A stretch of DNA of 12,332 bases, taken from positions 1 to 12,332 of the forward strand of contig JABSPN010000006.1 of assembly GCA_013214425.1 (NCBI GenBank), read 5' to 3'. The notes beneath the pieces were generated by a model. The model was not told the DNA's origin, did no database searches, and worked only from the letters and a program-made list of their open reading frames with translations. Each line of letters opens with the position of its first letter. The stretch's first letter is position 1. The position numbers and the translations under genes are program-made. Source of the DNA: Flavobacteriaceae bacterium. Its GTDB lineage: Bacteria > Bacteroidota > Bacteroidia > Flavobacteriales > Flavobacteriaceae. Shown here piece by piece: positions 8,601 to 12,332 of the stretch.

Positions 8601-9178
8601 ACGCTTCTTGAAGATAAAATTTTATTAGGTATCACAACATTTGCAGATGCTAAACGCATCAAATCACTATCTTCAGTTACTAAAGCTGTATCATTATAAT
8701 TTTTAAGAAAATTATTAGCAACTAAAAATGTAATAGATGCTTCTCGTAACCTTGATCCATCCTCTTTAATAATTAGATTGATTAAGTTATCCCAAACTAA
8801 AGCTTCTTTGTCGGCATCTAATACTTTTAAGCCATCTACTTTTTCTTCAACAATACTCTGGTTCAAGCTTGTTCGATTTCTTATTAACCAATTAGAAAAA
8901 TTATAAAGGCTTTCATCAATATCTTTTAATTTTTCTAAATCTATTTCTCCAGAAAAACTATTCGATAAGTTTATTAAATCTGCTGGATGGATTTTATCCT
9001 CTGAACCAACATAATTACTTAAAAAATGACTTAAAGTCTCATCGAGATGATAAATAAATCCCTTACTTAAATTCTCGTCATTTATTAATTGTGGGGATCT
9101 TAATGAGATAAATTTGAATAAATTCGATCTGTTAGCTGCTTTCTCTTCAATTGGAAAGTATGGTGGTTTAGTGTCCAT
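5642..9178 (-). CDS. large 1178-aa protein of unknown function with a central lectin-like beta domain
   Basis: First gene of the block, ATG at 9178. No N-terminal signal peptide or transmembrane run is visible (MDTKPPYFPIEEKAANR). Residues 1-340 are mainly helical and charged, with an acidic/basic hinge EEEDDDRGGRR near 247-257. Residues about 363-520 look like a beta-sandwich of the concanavalin/LamG type (GSLQWTYHGKV, LSYTNQDNDV, LKIERQNGNITFFVDNVAIY). This is followed by CEGV...CCYVPGEVSHIENIL (about 535-566), then an Arg/Glu/Thr-rich helical stretch with RRLRREETTTTFE. RVVRRVREERVNKIIEEFEENN (about 670-690) looks like coiled coil. LMLEFMIPEPAKFHLWAM, a PPPP linker near 788, and a Cys- and Trp-rich C-terminal part (FEQAIDWEIMSYLFYPYYW, VPVRPNFEEVM, ETGEIWNG) follow. 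The last 45 residues are Gly/Ser/Asp-rich and probably disordered. I cannot name the family. A carrier, scaffold or surface-binding partner for the adjacent lipase is plausible but unproven. Stop codon TAG. Confidence 0.85.
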   Translation of the reverse strand: MDTKPPYFPIEEKAANRSNLFKFISLRSPQLINDENLSKGFIYHLDETLSHFLSNYVGSEDKIHPADLINLSNSFSGEIDLEKLKDIDESLYNFSNWLIRNRTSLNQSIVEEKVDGLKVLDADKEALVWDNLINLIIKEDGSRLREASITFLVANNFLKNYNDTALVTEDSDLMRLASANVVIPNKILSSRSVKSQQIAKTPSFDDEIDKSQDQIESELTAYETAIEELLKLQVTYINDLDKVEIEVEEEDDDRGGRRNDVGLTSIPIDKIINEFENPLDEKYLKGKVSSQTIEVIKAFDLNKQKDINVAIKTIEEEISGLNNTSFVNKKLSNRTLITGGVILKESPLDNPSTCPLPNLTNTQNIFVDVLNNLIYSTTSATTYGTSGAESVEKLPGSGSLQWTYHGKVHNIGNSAIGLSYTNQDNDVTSLQYGFKTTMNFMSTYQVVLQLDVIVNGTVVPTISGGVAIGTQLKIERQNGNITFFVDNVAIYQTQESNPGDEMLVDMAFASNKSVVKDLCLRNAASDTDSPIEDPCEGVTNLGIGDYLRVEQEICCYVPGEVSHIENILQGEAKERSTRRLRREETTTTFETEEITEKLRDTSTTDRYEMESETSQVIQEDSAFDIGVNLSTRFGPTRLTVDSGFVTAISTTDSNSQSVSYSQEVTSRALDRVVRRVREERVNKIIEEFEENNLHVLDNTGNSDGHVTGLYRWVDKIYKNQVVNYGKRLMLEFMIPEPAKFHLWAMAQSDEVGVSLEEPLDPRENGLANHQSLNASNYAYWASQYGVKVSPPPPATKRIAKSYEKEVNSTDTEAQAFNDLMIPEGYTAISGTIVWSLLRQTNPDWSFSIALGDKRRNAHDGDLSSSYGFTDITEGAVPFSFRAYRVWTAHFNVTVTCSRKQETYDEWKIDTFDKIIAAYQDAKQQYDSEIANARSQASFGIQINGNNPLYNRNIEQQELKKACMQWLSANMGKGYYNDVEVCDTAMDMPAINFDSDLGCYAREVKFFEQAIDWEIMSYLFYPYYWGKQCQWKEIYRLDDSDPIFRGFLQSGMARVVVPVRPNFEEVMMYYMETGEIWNGSEVPTIDDDLYISIVDELEQQDPEPVGEPWEIRVPSALSVLQAQSGAVDGNGLPCFCDEENGAGQGDSKLIGANADKTVIVTDPKDSSGSTGTIEGDKTN

Positions 9179-9239
9179 ATGTATGTACGTTAATTAGTTA
9201 TAAATCCTTATAAAATTAAGAAATAAAATAGCTGAAGTT

Positions 9240-9358
9240 TTATTAAGAAATGTTAAAGGGTTTTTATACCCTTTATTAACTTATTAACCGAAAATTAGCT
9301 AACAATTTGTCATACAGACGGATAAACAACACTTAGTTAGCAGAAAATAATTATTAAG
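9240..9358. repeat. four TTATTAA(C/G) elements
   Basis: Copies lie at 9240-9247 (TTATTAAG), 9273-9280 and 9281-9288 (TTATTAAC twice, in perfect tandem) and 9351-9358 (TTATTAAG). They could be regulator sites for the block starting at 9178. Because the region is very AT-rich, chance similarity is possible for the outer two copies; the tandem 8-mer is the stronger part. Confidence 0.35.
9254..9275 (-). promoter_or_regulatory. leader hairpin upstream of the 1178-aa gene
   Basis: TAAAGGGT and ACCCTTTA form a perfect 8-bp stem around a 6-base loop, extendable on the minus strand to 10 pairs if a 3-base bulge is allowed (GTTAA...AGGGT with ACCCTTTAAC). It is about 75 bases before the ATG at 9178. 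No T-run follows on the minus strand, so it is more likely an mRNA leader structure or operator than a terminator. Confidence 0.4.
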
Positions 9359-9429
9359 CCGAATAAAACTGGGTGTTTATACCTGAATTAAACTACGTTA
9401 AAACCCCAATCAAATGAGCTCTAAACAAG

Positions 9430-9455
9430 AAAGCCGATCTCTTTAGATCGGCTTT
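9430..9455 (-). terminator. intrinsic terminator after the LanC-like gene
   Basis: AAAGCCGATCT and AGATCGGCTTT form a perfect 11-bp stem with loop CTTT. On the minus strand the stem is followed by a broken T-run (TTTCTTGTTT). It lies about 22 bp after the LanC-like stop at 9477 and closes that operon. Confidence 0.8.
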
Positions 9456-9476
9456 ATATATTGGTATTTGGTTTTG

Positions 9477-10739
9477 TTACGGTACTAAAGGTGACGAAAT
9501 CGATTGGGAGTCATGTAGTCTTAAATAAAACATTCCTGTTCCTGCTGATCCTAACATTAATCCCGGATTTTCTTGTTGTCCGCCAGTTTTTCCACTTGGA
9601 TCATTCACCCCACTTGGGTACACCGTATTGCTCTTATCATAATGTTGAATGGCAAAATCTGCTGACCTCTGTGCCATGGCTCTGTACTCAGGCTTTTGTA
9701 AGACATCACTAGCATATAATAAGATATCAGAGTTTCCTATTAATCCGTGGCATAAACAGCAGTTGGTTCCTGAATTAGGATTCAGCTCTCTTTCTACTGT
9801 TTTCATGGTTGTATTAATCGCAGTAGTCGCCTCCTGTAAGAAATACTCTTGCTTGGTCATTTCATAAGCCTTGATATGCGCTATCGCAATTCCTGGTGCT
9901 CCATGACACCACACAGCTCCAAAGTTCGGCAATCCTGTTCCTGTATACTGACGTAAATCTGGCCAGTTTTGTACTTGCTCGTTAAACCACTTTTTCTCGT
10001 ATTTGAATCCGTTCATCGCGGCATGCCAATAGGTTTCGTCTTGCGTAGTGGCATAGACCTCTAATAAGGCAGAAGCCATTCCTGAAGCCCCATGTGAATA
10101 CCCTGTAAGGGCATAGTTCTGATCTACTGTTTTCCATGACCAGGCATCGTCTTCTTTAATGGCTTTATCGATTAAGAAATCCCCACATTTTTTAGTCAGA
10201 TTTAAGAAATCTTCATCTTGTTCTGCATAATATAATTTTACTAATGCTGAGATAGCGCCAGCAGCACCAGAAATTATGTCTACTTCATGATCACCAATGG
10301 GTTTGTCTTGAATTGATTTTACTTGTTCAATTCCTATTTTTTTCCATTTATCCTCTCCTATCTTGTTCCCTATTTTCCATAGTGTAAATCCTAGTCCTAC
10401 TCTTCCGGAGTAATAACCATAATTATTAGCTAGCCCCTCATCCAAATTGTATTCGATACTTTTTAGGGTTCCGTCTAATGTATATTTTATTACTGGATCT
10501 TGAGTCTTTACATACAATTCTGCTAAGAACCAGGCAATTCCTGTAAGTCCGCTGTACAGTTCAATTCCGCAAGCCTTATAAGCTGTTTCGTAATTCTGCC
10601 CTACAACGGCTACCTCATGCCCAGTCCAATTACACATGTCTTTGTACCAGATGGCTTCTTTAGCTAGATAAGTTCCTATATTCATGGCAGCATCTAAATA
10701 TTGCTGCGTGTGTGTTTGTGTTGCTACTGGATTATTCAT
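9477..10739 (-). CDS. LanC-like lanthionine synthetase cyclase
   Basis: A 420-aa protein with the repeated G-x-x-G helical-barrel motifs of LanC enzymes: LYSGLTGIAW (61-70), DIISGAAGAI (154-163), YSHGASGMAS (214-223), VWCHGAPGIA (276-285), CLCHGLIGN (328-336) and LMLGSAGTGMFYL (394-406). The zinc ligands are all present: Cys278, Cys330 and His331. His216 in SHGASG and Asp154 are candidates for the acid/base residues. LanC enzymes catalyse addition of Cys thiols to dehydrated Ser/Thr to form (methyl)lanthionine rings; they act in the cytoplasm. The length matches stand-alone LanC proteins. The start ATG at 10739 overlaps the end of the HopA1-like frame by 8 bases (ATGAATAA), so the genes are translationally coupled. 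With the HopA1-like and kinase genes upstream this is the cyclase of a class V-like lanthipeptide set. A eukaryote-like LanCL role is the less likely alternative. Confidence 0.9.
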   Translation of the reverse strand: MNNPVATQTHTQQYLDAAMNIGTYLAKEAIWYKDMCNWTGHEVAVVGQNYETAYKACGIELYSGLTGIAWFLAELYVKTQDPVIKYTLDGTLKSIEYNLDEGLANNYGYYSGRVGLGFTLWKIGNKIGEDKWKKIGIEQVKSIQDKPIGDHEVDIISGAAGAISALVKLYYAEQDEDFLNLTKKCGDFLIDKAIKEDDAWSWKTVDQNYALTGYSHGASGMASALLEVYATTQDETYWHAAMNGFKYEKKWFNEQVQNWPDLRQYTGTGLPNFGAVWCHGAPGIAIAHIKAYEMTKQEYFLQEATTAINTTMKTVERELNPNSGTNCCLCHGLIGNSDILLYASDVLQKPEYRAMAQRSADFAIQHYDKSNTVYPSGVNDPSGKTGGQQENPGLMLGSAGTGMFYLRLHDSQSISSPLVP

Positions 10740-11019
10740 ATTTCGGAAATTTTGGAGTTAATGCGGTGTGTTTATTTAAATGTAATCTATCGATAGCCAT
10801 ACCTTTCATTGACAAGGCTCTTATGGCTGATTCTACTTGTTCTTTCTTGGATTCATTTTTTAAAAATGAATCGACTAATGCTTCTGCAATGACGGTCGAT
10901 CTACTCATTCCAAAGCTAATTCCTTTTCCAGGATCTTCAGCATATCCAACTCCGTTGTACAATTTTTGAGTAAACATAGGCACATCTTCGTTTAGATAAG
11001 GAGCGATTTCTGTAATCAA
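10732..11019 (-). CDS. HopA1-family protein, C-terminal part (separated by an in-frame TAG)
   Basis: The in-frame continuation of the 11784 frame after TAG at 11035-11037. Its first possible start is TTG at 11019, with no recognisable ribosome binding site, giving 95 aa. APYLNEDVPMFTQKLYNGVGYAEDPG...SFGMSRSTVIAEALV corresponds to the C-terminal half of HopA1-family proteins, including the SFG-x-x-R motif. It probably cannot fold or act alone. It ends in TAA inside the start of the LanC-like gene. Either the two halves are remnants of one inactivated gene, or the C-terminal half is made by re-initiation and complements the first half. I favour recent nonsense inactivation. Confidence 0.7.
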   Translation of the reverse strand: MITEIAPYLNEDVPMFTQKLYNGVGYAEDPGKGISFGMSRSTVIAEALVDSFLKNESKKEQVESAIRALSMKGMAIDRLHLNKHTALTPKFPKYE

Positions 11020-11034
11020 TGGTTTTAGTATTAT

Positions 11035-11037
11035 CTA
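11035..11037 (-). other. in-frame amber stop splitting the HopA1-like gene
   Basis: The minus-strand codon TAG follows HAQIV and is followed in the same frame by IILKPLITEIAPYL, which reads as uninterrupted HopA1 sequence. A single substitution (for example CAG to TAG) explains the split. The window gives no sign of amber recoding: the 1178-aa and YwqK-like genes also end in TAG. Confidence 0.75.
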
Positions 11038-11784
11038 TACGATCTGCGCGTGCTTTTTATCTAAGTACAATACTGCTGCATCTGTTCTTACATATAACTC
11101 TGGATGGTTTAAACACTTAAACTGAAACGGTATTTTATATTGATTTAAGTTTGTTGAAATTAGTTTTATTAGTTGTGATGCTCCTTCTGGTTTAATATTC
11201 CAATACAGTCTGGCAATCTCTATTTCTTGAGGAAACATGAGTTCACTGTAAACATGATAAAAAACAGGTTGTAATGTTTTATTTTCTTTATTTCTATTGA
11301 TGTTGACTTTAGCATTGACTGCCACTGTTTTCTGATTTGGATTCTGAAACTTATAAGTATTCGGTTGCAACCATCTCAATTCGTCATTTTTTCTTACAAA
11401 TGCATTCCCTTTTTGATCTACATTATAAATCGTCCAGTTGAAGTCATACCCACTTGAGGTGGAATTTGCCAGAGAAAGGGATTCCATAAAGCTATCTCTT
11501 TCAGTTTTCGAAGGGATTTTATTGCTTAGGTCTCCTTCCTCTATTCCGCAGTAATATCTGGAATAAATCGTATTTGTTATGGCTTGAACAAGTGTTGTTT
11601 TCTTCTGATTTGTATCCTGATTTACGTTACTACCAAAAGATTTAAAATCTTCTGAGTAAGTGCTGTAAGGTATCTGATACTGCACATATTGCTCTTCTCC
11701 ATTTACCTTATAGGTACTTAACGAGGTTACTTCTATTCCTGAAATAATCTCCCGAATTTGTTTCTTATATCGTTTTCCGTCCAT
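11035..11784 (-). CDS. HopA1-family (lanthipeptide lyase-like) protein, N-terminal part
   Basis: A 249-aa ORF starting at ATG 11784, 3 bp after the phosphotransferase stop. The HopA1-family core is recognisable near its end: ARLYWNIKPEGA (191-202) followed by FQFKCLNHPELYVRTDAAVLYL (two motifs, about 220-241). HopA1 was named as a Pseudomonas type III effector, but HopA1-domain proteins also serve as the phospho-Ser/Thr lyase of class V lanthipeptide synthetases, beside an APH-like kinase and a LanC-like cyclase. This is exactly the arrangement here, so I infer that lyase role rather than effector function. The frame is cut by TAG at 11035-11037; the family's remaining C-terminal region continues in frame in the next feature. 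Together they would be about 350 residues, the expected size. No type III secretion genes are present to support an effector role. Confidence 0.8.
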   Translation of the reverse strand: MDGKRYKKQIREIISGIEVTSLSTYKVNGEEQYVQYQIPYSTYSEDFKSFGSNVNQDTNQKKTTLVQAITNTIYSRYYCGIEEGDLSNKIPSKTERDSFMESLSLANSTSSGYDFNWTIYNVDQKGNAFVRKNDELRWLQPNTYKFQNPNQKTVAVNAKVNINRNKENKTLQPVFYHVYSELMFPQEIEIARLYWNIKPEGASQLIKLISTNLNQYKIPFQFKCLNHPELYVRTDAAVLYLDKKHAQIV

Positions 11785-11787
11785 AGC

Positions 11788-12332
11788 TTATTTGATTAAT
11801 TCCCACTGTCTGGCAACAGCTTCTGGGTTAGTTAAAATATGATCACAGAATTGTACTATTCTCAATGAGTTGGCATGAATATTAGGTTGAGACACATTAC
11901 TTTCGAATGCAGTTTGAATCATTCGAGTTGCCATATACGATAAGGTTTTGAATAATTTCTCCGGAACTTCATCCTCCTTGAATCCTTGTAGTTTGACATA
12001 CGCTTCCCAAAACACTTTTACTATTGGTTGAATCGTCTCTAAGCTGATGAACTCGTTTCCTTTCATCTGCTGACGATCATTAATATTTTTAATATTGAAA
12101 CTGAATACCCAGGCACTAAAATAAGATTGTAAGGCACCTGCTACATCCCATAGTGGATCACCCAAATCGGCGATTTCCCAGTCTATTAGTTTCAAATTTT
12201 CTGTTTGTGATTCGATAATAAAATTCATCCATTTGATATCGCCATGGATCAAGCTTGTCACTTCCCATTTTTCTGATAGCTCATCGATCTTCTTTACCAA
12301 ATTCGGATACTTGTGAATTTCAGAAATCACTG
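11788..12332 (-). CDS. APH-like phosphotransferase (kinase), 5'-truncated by the window edge
   Basis: The frame is open to the right edge. The codon at 12330-12328 is GTG, but the true start lies outside, so the N-lobe and Walker-like parts are missing. The visible 180 residues hold the aminoglycoside phosphotransferase C-lobe: HGDIKWMNF (Brenner motif, catalytic Asp at visible residue 31, Asn 36) and LIDWEIADLGDPLWDVAG (metal-binding Asp at visible residue 50). The family phosphorylates small molecules or, in class V lanthipeptide synthesis, Ser/Thr of a precursor peptide. The HopA1-like gene begins 3 bp downstream, and the LanC-like gene follows. I therefore infer a peptide kinase. Antibiotic resistance is the alternative for an isolated APH gene, but the operon context argues against it. 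Confidence 0.88.
   Translation of the reverse strand, partial: VISEIHKYPNLVKKIDELSEKWEVTSLIHGDIKWMNFIIESQTENLKLIDWEIADLGDPLWDVAGALQSYFSAWVFSFNIKNINDRQQMKGNEFISLETIQPIVKVFWEAYVKLQGFKEDEVPEKLFKTLSYMATRMIQTAFESNVSQPNIHANSLRIVQFCDHILTNPEAVARQWELIK

Larger units (their letters stand above)
9179..9476 (-). promoter_or_regulatory. 298-bp intergenic and leader region upstream of the 1178-aa gene
   Basis: This gap separates the LanC-like gene from the 1178-aa gene. It contains the LanC-side terminator (9430-9455), four TTATTAA(C/G) elements, the near-palindrome TTAGCTAA at 9295-9302 and a hairpin at 9254-9275. I checked both strands for short ORFs that could be a lanthipeptide precursor and found only peptides of about 10 residues or fewer, so none is annotated. 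The promoter of the downstream block presumably lies here. A weak candidate on the minus strand is TTTG near 9412-9415 with TAGTTTAA 15 bases on, which is poorly spaced. Confidence 0.5.

Noticed and set aside
9240..9358. CRISPR array
   Set aside because: The repeats are 8 bases long and irregularly spaced, with no spacer pattern or cas genes.
9179..9476. Hidden lanthipeptide precursor gene
   Set aside because: Both strands were read in all frames; only peptides of about 10 residues or fewer start with ATG, and none has a leader plus Cys-rich core.
9461..9867. Plus-strand ORFs across the LanC-like gene
   Set aside because: Antisense to a gene with all LanC zinc ligands; composition is that of a shadow frame.
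10712..10969. 85-aa plus-strand ORF over the HopA1 C-terminal part
   Set aside because: The minus-strand frame carries the HopA1 SFG-x-x-R motif and is in frame with the upstream half.
11035..11037. Stop-codon reassignment of TAG
   Set aside because: The 1178-aa and YwqK-like genes end at TAG with no meaningful sequence beyond, so TAG acts as a stop here.
11035..11784. Type III secretion effector role for the HopA1-family protein
   Set aside because: No secretion genes are present, and the kinase and LanC-like neighbours fit the lanthipeptide lyase role much better.

Overview
The window looks like chromosomal DNA of a marine-type Flavobacteriia member (Bacteroidota). It is AT-rich, ribosome binding sites are weak, there are two lipoprotein genes (one with a flavobacterial-style surface-export tail), and the conserved YifB/ComM protein is of the usual bacterial form. 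Nearly everything is on the minus strand, so the genes are transcribed from high to low coordinates. The only plus-strand gene is a broken cupin gene.

Layout from the left. Positions 1-1447 (-) hold most of a YifB/ComM-family AAA+ ATPase, cut by the window edge. Divergent from it, 1552-2094 (+) is a small cupin gene interrupted by an in-frame TAA. A strong hairpin at 2103-2130 then separates this part from the convergent minus-strand block. Positions 2218-9178 (-) read, in transcription order, as: a 1178-aa protein of unknown function, a 499-aa patatin-like lipase, a 284-aa lipoprotein, a 187-aa lipoprotein carrying a YwqJ-like nucleic-acid deaminase toxin domain, and a 131-aa YwqK/MORN-repeat protein that is its probable immunity partner. 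A 298-bp regulatory gap with repeats and hairpins (9179-9476) separates this block from the next.

Positions 9477-12332 (-) hold, in transcription order, an APH-type phosphotransferase (cut by the right edge), a HopA1-family protein split by an in-frame TAG, and a LanC-like zinc cyclase, all tightly packed or overlapping. Kinase + HopA1-type lyase + LanC-type cyclase is the enzyme set of class V lanthipeptide synthesis. I therefore infer a class V-like lanthipeptide locus in a Bacteroidota genome. No precursor peptide is visible in the window, and the lyase gene appears damaged.

The most interesting parts are: (i) the possible class V lanthipeptide enzyme triad with a split lyase; (ii) the surface lipoprotein deaminase toxin with its immunity gene; (iii) the 1178-aa protein/patatin/lipoprotein cassette, which I cannot match to a described system and which may be an uncharacterised effector or envelope-associated complex.
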